Shown here: positions 41,028-54,383 of the stretch, piece by piece
Numbering within the stretch: the first letter of the stretch is position 1
How the letters are laid out: every line of letters starts with the position of its first letter
Source: Mortierella sp. BCC40632
Lineage: Eukaryota; Mortierellomycota; Mortierellomycetes; Mortierellales; Mortierellaceae
DNA length: 64,000 nt
Direction: 5' to 3'
Assembly: GCA_011634665.1 (NCBI GenBank)
Contig: WAEK01000007.1
Span: 1,537,501 to 1,601,500, forward strand
Program-made: the position numbers and the translations under genes
The notes under the pieces: model-generated
The model's input: only the letters and a program-made list of their open reading frames with translations
Told to the model about the DNA's origin: nothing
Databases searched by the model: none

Positions 41028-42288
41028 AAGAGCGAGGGAAGGGAGGAGGGGGACTCAGGAACAGGACTGAGTACCTGAGATCACCCCGATGGTCTCTTGA
41101 TCCCATTTCTTTTCTTTTCTTTTCTTCCTGCTTTCTGGATAATGTCCCTGAAATTCTAAACTCTCTTTTTTTTATTCTTTAAAAAAACAACACTTAGCCA
41201 AAAGGGTCAGCATGCCTTGTGGAAATACATTGGCGGAGGCAATTCACACGCACCGCTGAGCTTTGAAATTGAAAGGATCCTCGATTCTGGCTGTGGTCTA
41301 GGCGAGTGGACAATGGTAAGAAAGACGCCAAGAAGAGGCTCTAGCACACCAAAATAGGTCAAGTGCATTGCCACTTACTGGGGCATGCGCGGCGTCGGAT
41401 GACCACTATTTTTTTTCTTTTCTTTTCTACGAGTCCATGGGGACGGCGTTGGGTTCGATAGCGTCGTTTTCATACAAAAAGAGCTCTGTCCTCTTTTCTT
41501 TACTCGCATGGTGTAACCCCTCCAGGCACTAGGTCACATTACCAATGCTTCGTGCACTCGATGTAGAAGGCTCATCATCATTTTCTTCTCTCCTTTTAAT
41601 TTCGTCTCTACTTTCTGGGTTCTTGTAGGAAATGGCCAAGGCGTACCCTAATGCGACTGTGTACGGAATCGATATCAACCCAGAACTCTTTCCAAGCTTG
41701 CACCAGTCTATTCCTAGCAATTGTCTTTTTACTCGCTCGGATTTATTGACACGACTCTCGTTCCCTGATGGTTACTTTGATTTCGTCTTTCAACGATTTC
41801 TTTACCTGGGCCTCACAGCTGATGACTGGCCTGTGGCATTGAAGGAGCTCCGTCGAGTCATGAAGCCTGGGGCTTGGATCGAACTCTTTGAACCATGCAT
41901 GCGAGTCCATCGAGCAGGACCACGGACACGAGAGGTGATGCGATGGTGTTCCAGATTATTGCAGGAAGAGCGAGGTCTTGACTTTGACTTTGCAGGAGAA
42001 AAGATGAAGCGACTCTGTGAATCTGAAGAAATCGGATTCCAGAATGTACAGTTGGAGCGTCTATCGATCCCCGTGGGCTGGAATGGACGCGTGGGTCAAG
42101 CAATGGCGGAGAACATGGTGTTGATCTTTCAACATCTGAGATCTGCATTTGTAGGCCTGGACAGCCAAGCGTTGAACGAGCCAGCACAACGGGCGTTTGA
42201 TGCAATGGTGAAGAGTTGGATCCGGGAATGCGAGGAGAACAAGAGTTATATCGATTATTACATCCTGATTGCACAGCGTGCGCCATGA
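39139..42288 (+). CDS. LaeA-like class I SAM methyltransferase with long disordered, potentially myristoylated N-terminus
   Basis: Exons: 39139-40952, 41198-41315, 41629-42288; 863 aa. It begins MGNVSSAD, a good N-myristoylation consensus (Gly2, Ser6). Residues 20-590 are Ser/Thr/Pro/Gln-rich with two polyglutamine tracts (about 224-260) and an acidic run (EDEDEEGE). The catalytic domain starts near 605: HALWKYIGG, motif I ILDSGCGLGEW (632-642), motif II acid in VYGIDIN (D659), then FDFVFQRFLYLG, the post-motif LRRVMKPGAWIELFEP and a C-terminal helical part. This order is that of LaeA/UMTA-like methyltransferases. Such proteins act as regulators in moulds, but no substrate can be read here. 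Reading through the first intron stays open to 41070, so intron retention would give a form without catalytic domain. Confidence 0.85.
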
Positions 42289-42694
42289 GCATTGTTTATA
42301 AACGGCGCCCCGCTGCGCGAAACAGGGCCAAGCAGATGATCCACGGGGGAGTGTATGTTTGTATGTACGAGTGTATGTATGGGATCGATACCACCGAGGA
42401 ACAGAGTCCCAACAGCCAGCCGAGCTGCATTATTGATGTCATTTGCGAGTTGTAGTTGGGCAGGGAGAGAAAGAAATGGGAAGACGGAGAAGCATTCTGA
42501 GGAAGGAGAGAGAAAGAGAGAAAAAGGAAGAGAGAGAGAGAGAATACCGTGGCCCGTGTGACAAGATAATGCAGAGCACCCAGGGGCCAGAGAGACACGA
42601 GAAGAATGAGAGGCGACTGGTCACAGGGTAATAGATCTCGTTGTTATCTTGGAGATCGTCTCTCCTCTTCTCCCTTCTTCCTGTTGCTACTGTT

Positions 42695-42725
<31 letters not shown>

Positions 42726-43013
42726 ATCCTCTCTCCCCCGCACCTCCCTCTTCCCTTTTATCTCTCACAGACGTCTTACCTGGCGGAGAGAGAGAGAGAG
42801 AGAACGACGCTTAACCATCATGATGACCAACGTACTCTCACTCTTGCCCTGTGTCTCTTCAATCATCCTCTCTCGCTCTCACTCTTCCACTCACTCTCTA
42901 ATTCACTCATTTACTCACTCATTCACTCACTCATTCACTCTGTCTCTCTCTCTGACCCAGCAGCAGGTGCGTCTGGGCAGCTTGAGATACGTGTGTGAAT
43001 GTATATACCAGAG

Positions 43014-43014
<1 letters not shown>

Positions 43015-43047
<33 letters not shown>
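43015..43047. repeat. (TG)n microsatellite
   Basis: About 16 TG units, followed by imperfect TG-rich sequence to about 43075. Confidence 0.85.
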
Positions 43048-43050
<3 letters not shown>

Positions 43051-43370
43051 TGTGTGTGCTTGTGTGTTTGTGCAGGTTGTCGCAAGATCCGACTTATCAG
43101 TACTCTGCCCTCCCAACTCAACTGGCCCTCAGTCACAACTCCGCTCTCGGCTCTCACCTCTTGTTCGCCCCCGGTGGGCCATTTAGGTTGGTTTATCTCT
43201 GGCTCCGATCTTTCTCTCTCTCTCTCTCTTTCTTTTTCTCTTTTCTCTTTCTCTTTTCCTCTCGCTTCTGTTTGTGCCTCGCTCCCACACAATGAATGGC
43301 CCGCCTTTCTGTCTTTTCTTTTGCAACAAAGAGTGCGACTGACTGGGGACGGGTGGCTGCTCGTCCAAGA

Positions 43371-43410
<40 letters not shown>

Positions 43411-43600
43411 CCTTGTCCATGCCAGGTGCCTTCTTGTCTTGTCTCGCTTGCCCGTGCTCGGTGAGGTGAAATCAGGCATTCGAGGGACAGACAGACAAGT
43501 GGAGGAGAGTGAGAGATATCAGTAGTGTGTGAGTGATGTGAGGGTATGAGTGGGTGATGTGATGTGTAAATGATGTGTGTGTAAGGGTAACGAGAGAAAG

Positions 43601-43603
<3 letters not shown>

Positions 43604-43648
<45 letters not shown>
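43604..43648. repeat. (GA)n microsatellite
   Basis: About 22 GA units, in the opposite strand sense to the CT arrays nearby. Confidence 0.85.
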
Positions 43649-43649
<1 letters not shown>

Positions 43650-43793
43650 GGCGGCTGATAAGATTGTTGTGCGGTTTTATCTCGGTGGGACAACAGCTCC
43701 GTCAAACCTAGTTGGCTTGGTTGGGTCTAACCTACATCTTCTTACTCACCCTTTTTTTTTTTTTTTTTCCTCTTCAGCCTCTCTCTCTTTTCC

Positions 43794-43795
43794 CT

Positions 43796-43830
<35 letters not shown>

Positions 43831-43831
43831 C
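43794..43831. repeat. (CTTT)n microsatellite
   Basis: About 9 perfect tetramer units in the leader region of the deacetylase gene. Confidence 0.85.
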
Positions 43832-44139
43832 TTTCTTTTTCTCTCCTCCACTTTGTATATCTCCTCCCCACACACGCCCCACCACCGCCCTTCTTTCTTC
43901 TCTCTCTCTCTCTTCCCCACCTCACTCCTCCGCATCTACTCTTCCCTCTTCTCCTTCTCGCCCTCTTCTCTCCTTCTCGCCCTCTTCTCTCCTTCTCACC
44001 CTCTTCTCTCTTCTCTCTCTCACACACCTTCATACACTCACACGCACTGATACACACGCACGTCCAATCAAACACACATACGCTTTCTCTTTCCTTCTCC
44101 TTCTCTTTCTCTCTCTCGTCACACCTACACTAGACAGCC

Positions 44140-44565
44140 ATGCAATACCCGCTTCAGAGCCCCATCGCCGCCTCGGCCCCAGCCTCGCCCGAGCCTCTTA
44201 CACCCGTCCCTGACAACGAGCCCAAGGTCATCAAGATCACCAACTGCAAAATCCTCCGCGATCACCAGATTGTCGAGCACGACGCTATCTGGATCCAGGG
44301 AGGCAAGATCATCGACCCACACAAGTTCTTCTGGCACCAGAAGCGTCTTCCCGACGAAGTCCTTGATGCCAAGGGCCTGCTTGTCGTCCCCGGTTTTATC
44401 GAAGCCCAGATCAATGGTAGGGAAGCTCGCATGATGCGTTTTTTTTTTTTTTTTTTTGTTTTTTTTTCCTCTTTTTACCGGAAGTGTAGTGGGACAGTGG
44501 CGCACAAGGGGCCAATAATAGGCAAGAGTAGGGTTGATGATGGGAGTGGAAGAATGAGAGAAAAT

Positions 44566-44606
<41 letters not shown>

Positions 44607-44729
44607 GGAGATGAACACACAACGCAGAATGGGTGTTTGAGTCACACACACTCTATCGCTCTCTCCTTTCCTCGCATCATTTCTTTTCCTTCTACTTTCC
44701 CCCACATTCGAATCAACGGCTGAAGGAGA

Positions 44730-44773
<44 letters not shown>

Positions 44774-46758
44774 AAGTGAGAGTGAGAGATGACTGCAGGG
44801 CCTGATTAAACAGCGCTCCCACTCCCTGGCCCGTTGGGGCTGCAGGTCCAGGGACGCGGGAACGGGAGAGACTACTTTTACAAAGGACACAGGAAGGAAG
44901 TGCTGGTGAAAGAGAACTTCATCCAAACGGCTTGAATAGACAACAGAAAAGGACCAGACAACAAGCAGACATGGTTAGACAAAATGCAAAATGCAAAAAA
45001 GAGAAAAAAAAGCTCTCGACCGCAGCATCAACAAAACAGCGGGAGAGGTCACCAAATGTGAATGTTTATCTCTGATGGCCTGATTGGGGGCGCCTTCTCA
45101 GCCCAATCATCCGCTCTGCCACTTGGCCTGTTTCCAGACAGCGCTTAGGTTATCTTTTTTTAAACTTCTTTTTTGCCAGCCTTCCTTTCGGCCATGGGTC
45201 AGACCAATTCCTAACCACCATCTGCCTGTCCTTCTCTTTCTGATCACTCCTATCCTGCTCTAGGTGCCTTTGGAGTCGACTTCTCGGTTGCTTCCGACCC
45301 AGAGACGTACGAGAAGGATTTGCTCAACGTCAACCGCGGTCTTCTCAAGTACGGCACCACTTCTTACTGTCCAACGATCGTCTCCTCAAGCGCTTCAGTG
45401 TACCACAAGGTATAACTCTTCACCCGACTTTATCCTCTCTCTCTCTCTCTCTCTCTCTGCTCTCTTTCTTTCATGACCAAAATCTGAGGACCAGACACAC
45501 ACACCCAACTTTCCCACGGAGGAGACATGCTCACAACAGTTTCTTGTCTATTTCCCACCTTCTAGGTTCTCCCACACCTGAAGCCAAGGGCTGGATCTGT
45601 CAAGATCGGAGCTACTGTCCTCGGCGCTCACGTCGAGGGTCCCTTCATCAACGAGGCTCGTTTGGGTGCGCACGAGCTCAAGGTCCTCCAAGCCAATGCC
45701 AGAAACGGTTACGAGGACTTTAAGGACGTCTACGGATTCGAGGGCAAGACGCCAGAGGATCAGGCCAAGTTGACCAGAGAGAACCAGAACTCTGTTCGGA
45801 TTATCACTTGTGCTCCTGAGCTTGACGGCATCATGGAGACCATCCCTGACCTCGTCCAAAGCGGCATCACTGTCTCTGTCGGTAAGTCGATCTGTCTGGG
45901 AACAAAAAAAAAAAAAAAAAAAAAGTAACTCAAGCTGTGACGAAAGAGGAAGTAGGCCGATTGACTGATCCGGTTTCCCCTTTCTACCAACTAGGCCACT
46001 CGATGGCCAACGTCTCACAGGCCGAGGAGGCCGTCCACAAGGGAGCAACGTTCATCACACATTTGTTTAACGCTATGCCACAGTTCCACCACCGTGACCC
46101 CGGTGTCATTGGACTCTTGGGTTCAAGCCAGGACTTGCCTCGCCCTTACTATGGATTGATCTGTGACGGCATTCACGTCCACCCCAACTCGGTTAAGATT
46201 GCCTACGACTCGCATCCAGAGGGTGTCATCTTGGTCACAGATGCTATGTCGGCCATGGGTCTCGCCCCTGGCAACTACCAGCTCGGAAACATGAACGTCA
46301 CCAAAGAGGAGGATCGTGTCTATATCGAAGGAACCGACACTCTTGCTGGAAGGTAGGCTTCTCTCTCTTTTAACATTTTTTTCTTTTCTTTTTCTGCCAC
46401 TCATGAATACGGAAGCATGGCTCCAGAGTGACCAAAGTCTAAGCAGTCGGAAGCGCACATCTAACCAAACGACATTCATTCGTTTTGATTCTTTATCCCG
46501 CATAGTGTGATCACCTTGGATGCTTGCATTCGTAACTTTATCCAATTCACCAAATGCTCGTTGATCGAGGCTCTCGAAGCAGTGACACTCCACCCTGCAG
46601 TATTGTTGGGTATCCAGGAGACTAAGGGTGTGATTAAGCCTGGTGCTGATGCAGACCTTGTCTTCCTGAGCGACGATCTCTATGTCAAGCGTGTCTTTGT
46701 CGCTGGCGAGGAAGTTGACCTTGAATCCATTGACGTCCAGATCACGGAAAAGTTTTAA
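44140..46758 (+). CDS. nagA: N-acetylglucosamine-6-phosphate deacetylase
   Basis: Exons: 44140-44416, 45264-45409, 45566-45881, 45995-46352, 46506-46758; 449 aa, slightly longer than typical family members because of a Pro/Ala-rich start. Amidohydrolase that removes acetate from GlcNAc-6-P, the step feeding GlcNAc from chitin into glycolysis through glucosamine-6-P. Visible motifs: VVPGFIEAQING early in the barrel; metal-binding Glu165 in GAHVEGPF; His248 in VGHSMAN; His269 in THLFNAM; His307 in DGIHVHP; catalytic Asp329 in ILVTDAMSAMG; and the family end block GADADLVFL. All residues expected for activity are present. Intron 1 is 847 nt with GA repeats, and intron 3 has an A-tract. The gene is convergent with the acyl-CoA synthetase downstream. 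Confidence 0.95.
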
Positions 46759-47757
46759 GGATGAGGAAGCCCGTCCTCTTCCTTTTACTCCTCCCATCCA
46801 TTTTCCTCCGCTCTACAACCCACACACACTCTCCACCATTATTCCACATTATCTCACATCCAAACCCATACAGTCAAGTAGTATATAAAGCGTCTTCATC
46901 ATCTACCATAGCCTCTCCTATGATCGTTTTTTTCATTCCTATCCTTCATCATCCAAGCAAACCACCATAGTCACTTTTACATTCTGGTCCTTCCGCTCAT
47001 ATCTTTTACATTTAATTGGATTAATTCAAGTAGAAATAGCCAGTTCCTTTTTCCCTAGATTGGGTGCCAAATCAGGTAGTCAATAGGAGAATTCAGTCGA
47101 AGCACCCATCTCCTTCTTGGACTAGGAAAGAAAACGAAGAGTCTGAAACAAAGAGAAAGGGCGTAGGCTGAGGGGACAAGGAACCAGGAAAAAAAAAGTC
47201 TTTATTCCGCTCATGCATCCTTCATTTGTTGGCTTTTTCTTTGATGACTGTCCCCACCAAGGGTCATAGAAGAAAAAGGGTTTAACAGAAGCATTAATGC
47301 GGACCAAATACCGTCATTACCATACCCCACAAAAAAAAGGTCAAGGTTCACATGAATCCCAACATCAATGGTCTGTTTCTTTTAATATCTTCCCTCGCAT
47401 TCCACAAAGGCAAAGAAATGAACAGATAAACAACAACAACAACAAGACAATGGTACTGCTGTAATGTAACTTTGTTGAGATGGGTATAGCAATTATAAAA
47501 AAAGAGGAAAGGACATGGGAGGGAGGGGATCAAGAGGTGCCAGCACCAGGAAAGCAAATGGAGCTTGACCCTCTCGACTAGACTATTTTTTTTTCTTAAC
47601 ATTTGGAAAGGTTCATGATACAAAGATTCAGGCCTTTCTCAACAACACCTTGCTTGGTCGCCAAGTGTTCTTGTTCAATCCTGATCATTCATTATCGGCG
47701 CACTTAGGGTGGAGACCCAAAAAAAGGGTGCCTTGAGGGATGAAAGACGTTTGAAGC
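46759..47757. other. Shared 3' region of convergent genes
   Basis: About 1 kb between the stops of the deacetylase (plus) and acyl-CoA synthetase (minus). Contains AT-rich stretches, an ACAACAACAACAAC stretch near 47430 and short A-tracts. No gene seen. Confidence 0.5.
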
Positions 47758-49677
47758 TTAATGAGATCCATAGAGAACCTTGATCTCGGCAACGTACTTC
47801 TGGTTAATGTCCTTGCGCTTCAACTTTTGAGCGGCAGTCAAGAGACCAGCCTGAGCGGTCCACTCCTCAGACTCGAGGTAGACAGCCTGCAACAACTCGG
47901 CGGGCTTGAGACCAGCACGTTTGGCAGTGGCCAAGCAGGCATCGAGAACAGCCTTGATAATGACCTTGTCTTTGCACAACTCTGCAAAGTCCTTGGACTC
48001 AAGACCCTTGGCCTTGGCCAATTCAAGGATACGGGGCTCGCTGGCGACGATCAACGCCACAGGCTTGGACTGCATAGAATCGGCATAGACGCAAATGTTG
48101 TTGCAGTAGGCCGTGCTCTTGTAAACTGACTCGAGCTTCTCCAATGCAATATACTCTCCGTGCGACAGCTTGACCAAGTTCTTTTTACGGTCAATAATCG
48201 AGATCGTGCCATCAGGGTGCCACTCGCCAATATCGCCCGTCTTGAGCCAGCGGTCCTCGGTCAACGTGGCCGAAGTCTCCTCAGGGTTCTTAAAGTATCC
48301 AGCAGTGATCGAAGGTCCACGGATGTAAATCTCTCCGCGGGGTCTGGGCGAATCCGAGGCGTGGTATCCTGCATCGGGAACATCAACCAACTTGACCTCT
48401 GTGCAGGGGACAGGGGATCCGACGCGACCATAGTTGAAGACATCGGGGGTCAAAATAGCGCACATACCGCAGGACTCGGTCATACCGTATCCCTGGAGAA
48501 TAGGGCACAAGGCTGTGGTCAAGAAACGCTGAGTCTCCTGAGAGATGGGAGCACCTCCCGAAAGAGCAAAGCGCAGACGACCACCGGTCTGCTGCTTGAC
48601 CTTGTTAAAGACAACAGCATCAAAGATACCAGTCAGAGCTCCAAGCTTGCGATCCAAGCACCAGGCCTTGGCGTTGAAGGCAGCGTGGAAGATCTTTTGG
48701 ATGAGAGGCGAGCCCTGGCTAACCTGAGCCAAGACACCCTTGCGGATGGTCTCCCAGACAGCAGGGACACCGGTCATGAGAGTGGGGCGAAGCTCCTTGA
48801 TATCACCCTGGCACTCACGAACGGAGGCATCGGTCAAGGTACGGACAGTACCGTAACCGAGAGTGACACCCCAGAAGAGACACACGTTCTCGACCAAGAA
48901 CTCGAGGACGTGGGCCAATGGCAAGTAAGCGAGAAGAACATCACCCTCATGCACATACTTGGTCAACATCTTGTTGACACCACCAACTATTTAAAAGAGG
49001 GTGACGTACAGTTCCAGGGTTAAATGTTTATCCTATTCATTCGTATCCTGAGCATGAGCATGGTCTGATCCCTGAAAGAAAATCATGCAAAAACAGCAGT
49101 GTGGACTTACTGGCAGCAACCAAGTTGCCATGGGTGAGCAAAACTCCCTTGGGGTTTCCGGTGGATCCAGAGGTGTACATGATGCAGCAGTAGTCCTTGG
49201 GGGCTGGTGGGACAGGGTCAACGGGGTTGTCAACTCCGAGCTGCTTCAGTTCCTCGAGGGTGATGAGCTCCAAGTGTGGGTGGGCCTCCTTCAATGCAAT
49301 TACGTCCGCGGGTTTGGCCTCGCCGTCGTAAATGACCTTCTTCAAGGTTGGGCAGCGACCAGCAACGTTCTTGATGGTGTTGAGCAAGTCAGCGTTGGTG
49401 TAGGCAGCACCGACCTCAGCCTCGTTCATCGAGTGAAGAAGACCGTCCTCACCCAAGGTATCGTAGGCGGTGACGATGGTGATGGACTGGGTGAAGCAGC
49501 CGTGGGCGACCAAGAGCCAGTTAGCACTAGCATAGGACGAAATAGGTCAGATAAGGCAGATTGGAGGAGTTGGTTAGTTGGAGTGGAGAGATGATTCCGG
49601 ATCCTATTCCTCAGCCTCTGCGTGTTGTTTTCCCACAGTTTGACATTGGGGGGAGAAGAAGAAGAGGAGGAGGAGGC

Positions 49678-49715
<38 letters not shown>

Positions 49716-50713
49716 CCGCCTCGTCCACACACACAACCCACACCCATGTCTCCACGTCCCATCTGGTCCCAAGACCCCGCTCTGCTCTCTCTCTCTATCT
49801 TCTCTCTCCATCTCTTTCTTTGTCTCTTTTGAGCTCACCCACACCGGCTCCTGATATCCTCGGCTCGGTACTGTGCCGGACAACTAACCTCTTCTCCATC
49901 TCTCTCTCTCTCTTTCTCCCCTTCCTTCCCTTCTCCCTTTCTACTGCGTATCCTCGAGAGTGTATCCTCCAACATCCACTCCAGCATTGCTCTGCGGTAT
50001 TGCTCATTCTTGCTCTGTGCTCTGCTCCCGTTGGGGTTCGATGCTGCAAATCTAGTCGACACGATTGTTCACTCCTCCTACTGGAGTATCGTTCCTGCAG
50101 CGCATAACCGTTTATGCAGCAAGGCATATTATCTGTAAAGCCTACGCGCATCATCCCTTACGTGATAGGCCCAAGTCCTCTGGCATGATTACATTGGGCA
50201 ACACTGTATGCACGCAGACACATGTACGATTGCCACTCCCTGCAACCGAGCCAAGGCCACATGCGCGTCCAAAGGAAAAAAAAGAAAAAGAAAAAGAAAA
50301 AAAGACAGTGCTTACCTTGTTGCGCCAAAGACAGTGATCTTATCCTTGGGTTGAACACCAAACTTGCGGAGACCACAGCCAATGCTGTCGATGACGGCCT
50401 TGGCATCCTTGTAGGTGAGCCAGTGGTAGCCAGACATCTTGAAGAACTTCCAGGTCTTCTTCTCCTTGACCTCCTCACCACCAACAATCTTGGTGACCTC
50501 CTTCTCCTCCTCGACAATCTTGACGACCTTACGGTAGCCGATGGCGTTGAGGTTAGGGCGGACCTTGACGGAATGGTTGACGACGTCGTAGAGAGTCTTG
50601 ACTTCGTCCGTGGGTGAGGACATTAGACGCTTTGCAGAGAGAACGGAGCGGCGGATACGAGTCTCGCCCTGGATTTCCGAGGGACCGACTTCGACGGTGA
50701 GGCACTTTGTCAT
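47758..50713 (-). CDS. Long-chain fatty acyl-CoA synthetase
   Basis: Minus-strand exons: 50713-50316, 49526-49111, 48986-47758; 680 aa, normal length for fungal Faa/ACSL enzymes. Activates long-chain fatty acids to acyl-CoA through an acyl-adenylate. Motifs: YTSGSTGNPKG (250-260), the P-loop-like AMP-binding signature; YLPLAHVLE; LSGGAPIS; LQGYGMTESCG (437-445); WLKTGDIG (519-526); and the fatty-acid/AMP hinge block DGTISIIDRKKNLVKLSHGEY. The C-terminus YGSH has no peroxisomal SKL-type signal and no strong N-terminal membrane segment is seen, so cytosolic or peripheral membrane location is likely. Intron 1 (789 nt) has a T-tract at 49684-49710. The Met at 50713 opens the conserved N-terminal region; an upstream in-frame extension is simple sequence. 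Confidence 0.93.
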
Positions 50714-53700
50714 GATGAGATGATGTGGATGGATGTAGGCGGATGCAGAAAAGGACGATAGAGATGAGGAATTGCGGCGCGGATCAGTAGCGCAGGCAGG
50801 TGGGCGGATGGATGGAGAGAAGGAAGAGGATGAAGAGAGAAAGAAAGAGAGAGAGAGAGATGGAGAAAAAAGGATCAGGGGATGGCGCGAAGGAATGGAT
50901 CGGGTCGACAAGAGAGCGGAGAAAAGAAAGACGACCTGCGGGTGAACAGGTCGGTGCTTTATAGTCTGCGAACATGTGCCTCCCCTCTTCACTGCTCACT
51001 CACTCTCCTCTGTCTGTTTGTGTGTGTGTTTGTCTTCTATCTTTCGTACTCGCAGGAAGGGGAGCCGTGGTTGGTCTAGTGGTAGTAGTAGTGGTAGGTG
51101 CCGTGGGGTTGGGGGATCGTGGAGACAAACAGGCGCAGCGCAATGTCCGGCGAACTAAGCGTGAGAGCCGCTGTGTATGAATGTGTGTTGTGTGTGTGTG
51201 TGTGAGTGTCTGCGTGTGTGTGTGCGTGTGTGTGTGTTGAATGTGTATCCCGAGCCGCCTTTCCTTCTGGTTCTTCCTTTTTCTTGCGCTTCTCTCTCAC
51301 TCACTCATTCTCACTCGCTCTCTCTTCCGCGCGCTCTCTCTCTCACTCTCTCTCACACCCGCCAGAAACACCCGCCTCCACAGCGGCCTCAGGCCTCCTT
51401 CTCTCTCTTCCTCCGCCCTGACTGTAACCTTCTTTCCCCTCCGTGTGCCCCACATCCTGTCAGGTCACTGTCTCGCTCTCGTTCCTCGCTCTCTGTAGTC
51501 ATGACCGGACTATATTCCTGGCAACCGGCTCTGCGTGTCCTTTGGCCAACGTTGCCGTCTCGGACAGGTACATAGAGAAAGGCCGAGTTCTACTCTTCGC
51601 CGGAGCGTGACAGCGCGCATGATGTTGCTCGGGGCGGAGAAGAGGAGCTGAAAGAAGACTTGTATCCTCGGTCTGTGTTCTGGTCGCATCCTCACCTTTG
51701 TCCTCTCTCCTTTCTCGCCAGATATGAACCGCGAGACGCCTTGCGGTCTCTTGTACAACCGTTGTCGCCTCGAGGAGGCCTCGTAACAGACACACGCAGA
51801 GCAACACTGTCAAATGTCAGCGAGAGCCTGCGGCGAGGCATTATTAAGTTCATTTCCTCTCGTTTCTGTAGTCCTTTGGCCCTGGCTGGTTTTGCTTGCT
51901 CCCACCGGTTCTGTCTTTTCTGGTCTCTCTCTCATTCTCTCAAAAACATACTTTCTCTCGCTCATTCTCTCTCTTGTTTTCTCGATTACCCATGTAAATA
52001 GCGTTGCAATTATCCAGATCACCGCCTCCACCGTTCTTCTGCTGAGGGTCAGCTTCTCGTGAAGGGTCGGCCACCCTGCTGGCACGGCGACTCCGCACAC
52101 CCGCTCTCATCGGCTCTCACTTCCTTCGTCTCTTCTCAATCTCGTCTCCGTCGCTATCTCCTTCTCTCTCCCCCTCTCTATCTCAGCAGACCGACGAACA
52201 GTTGTCTGCGCTTGAACCAAGGCTGCGCGTGTGTTGTGTGTGTGCGTTGGCATTGTCCGGCAGGGTACGTCTTCGTTTCACGTGTGTGGTACTTGGTCCG
52301 CTGTGAGTCTACACAGTGTCAATCCATACAAAAACAGACTCCAAGATTCGAGCTGGCTTTCGATTTCGCCCTCAGTGCAGCTCGTCTCCACACAGCTGCA
52401 GAGAAAGTAGTTTCGGCCAGTGGAGAAGTGGAGCAAAGTGGGAGGCCCCAAGCTCGAGCGCAGGGACAGACATGAACGCGCTTACCAACCAAGATCCTTT
52501 GCCGCTGGCTCTTGCTGTTTATCCAGCTGGTTCAAAGTTGACTAAGCACATTTAGCCCGCTCTTCTCTAGCCAATTCTTGCTGACCGAGGACCAAAGGTG
52601 TACAAGACACAGAATAAGCGCATCGGAAGCAAATGTAGACCAGCCATGCATAGACTCTCTTCTGTAACTTGCTTTTTCGTTCCTGGCGAGACAAGTGATT
52701 GCTGACTGAGAGCAGGAGCAAAAAAGAGACTCTACTGACTTTTTTTTTTTTTTACTCCACGTCTTGTTTGGCTAACCCTCGCCCTGTCTCTCCTTGAGTG
52801 AGAGAATGATCACAGAGATGATGAGGCAGACCATGCTTTAGGAGCATATGAAAATTAGGCGATCGGAAAAGATATGAGAGCTGGCGACCATTATTGGGCG
52901 CTCTAACTTGGTTGGAGAATAAGATTGTCCCACGACAGGCAGGAGTAAGATTCGACAAATATTCAGTATTATTAGCACTTCTATTCCATGTTTGCCCAGA
53001 GAGAGAGAAAGAGAAAGGTAAGGCTCTTTGCCTTTTAGTATGGTAATGAGGTCCGATCGCGACCCTAAAGTCTAACGGACACAGAGCAGTTCGCAGGTGA
53101 ATCCACTGAGATAAGGGAAGAGAAAAAAAAGGGGGAGGGGAAGGGTCATATTCGGGTTCCGGCATCTAGACATGTGAGACCGAGAGAGGTTCGGGGAGGA
53201 GGATGCTCGTCTAGGCTTTGCTTTTTCCTTTTCCATCATTGCCCTTTTTTTCTCGCTCTCTCTTTCTCACTCTCTTTCATCCACTCTTGCTTACCTTTTC
53301 ATTCAGTCCGCCGACCTCATCCCCATGCCCCTCCACCAACAATAGTCAGAGAGGCCATCGTGTCTCGTGAGCACCATATTACTGCACCGAGGAGCTTGCC
53401 TAGTTTTCCAAACATCCCTTTATGCTTGATCCTACTGGGAAAACAACCAGGCCAATAAGAGGCCACTTGGATGCGGAGCATTTGGACAGTCTCATAAAGT
53501 AGAGTCAAGACGAGAGAAAGAAGAGACATGATGACCACTCTGATGCACTCCTGCTTTCTGCGGGAGAAAAAATGAGAGAGATAGAGAGAGAGAGAGATAG
53601 AAAGAGATAAAGAGAGACAGGCTCAATGGCATTAGGTTGTCCTCTGCTTTACTTGACAACAGGACAAGCTGGATACTGGATGTTGGACAACTGGCAAAGA

Positions 53701-54333
53701 GTGTGGAGAAAGACAAAGGAAGGATGACTTGGAATCCGTTATATTTTAATCTACGGGGGAGTAGAGTAGGCCAATGGACGATCGACTCGTAAGGCTAGTG
53801 GTGAGGGAAAATGGGCAAAGCACCAAGCGCGGGTTGCCCCAAGGTCACAGGTACACTGGACAAGAGAATCTGGGGGGCGACTGGGTCAGGCCTTTCAGGC
53901 GCGTACGTGAGCTACGCCTCATCTTCAGATGTGTACGTTCCTCGGAGAACCAGACATCCAAATAACCAGCCCGCACGTCCATCGTGGCTGGTCCTACTCT
54001 AATATCCAGTTCGATCCCTATGCTGGCCGAATCATTCGCCCGTACCCAATACCCATACCCATGCTGGATCCCCTTCCCCCCTCCCCATAAATATCAAGTG
54101 CTTACTTTGTGAGCTGAGAATACAGGGTACCTTGGACTTAAGGTACGTCAGAAGCGCCTCGTTGGGAGCATGTCATCATTGACAGGGGCCCAGATGACAC
54201 GAGTGACTGCTTATTCAACGGTGCTGCTTCACCTCCAAAGAAGAAGGGCACGAAGCTGCGAGATGGACACTTCCATCGATTCCATGAGAACTGTCCGTGA
54301 ACATTAGGTCCTGCGCCTCGTCTAGCTCGCGTA

Positions 54334-54383
<50 letters not shown>

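Larger units (their letters stand above)
42289..44139. other. Microsatellite-rich spacer before GlcNAc-6-P deacetylase gene
   Basis: GA-rich 42505-42543, T-tract 42699-42725, ACTC/ATTC tetramer repeats 42890-42940, TG array 43015-43047, T-tract 43371-43408, GA array 43604-43648, T-tract 43750-43768, CTTT array about 43794-43831 and CT-rich leader to the ATG. No gene seen. Frames here are simple-sequence artefacts. Confidence 0.55.

Noticed and set aside
42649..44075. Long frames (up to 271 codons) before the deacetylase gene
   Set aside because: Composed of Phe, Ser, Leu, Cys-Val and Arg-Glu runs from simple repeats.
48160..49023. 287-codon open frame on the plus strand opposite the acyl-CoA synthetase
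   Set aside because: Lies exactly antisense to a conserved exon with clear motifs; its protein has no domain. It is a shadow of codon bias.
51063..51100. TGGTCTAGTGGTAG, resembling a tRNA D-arm (A box)
   Set aside because: No B box, no matching acceptor stem and no anticodon arm downstream; it runs into a GTA-repeat.
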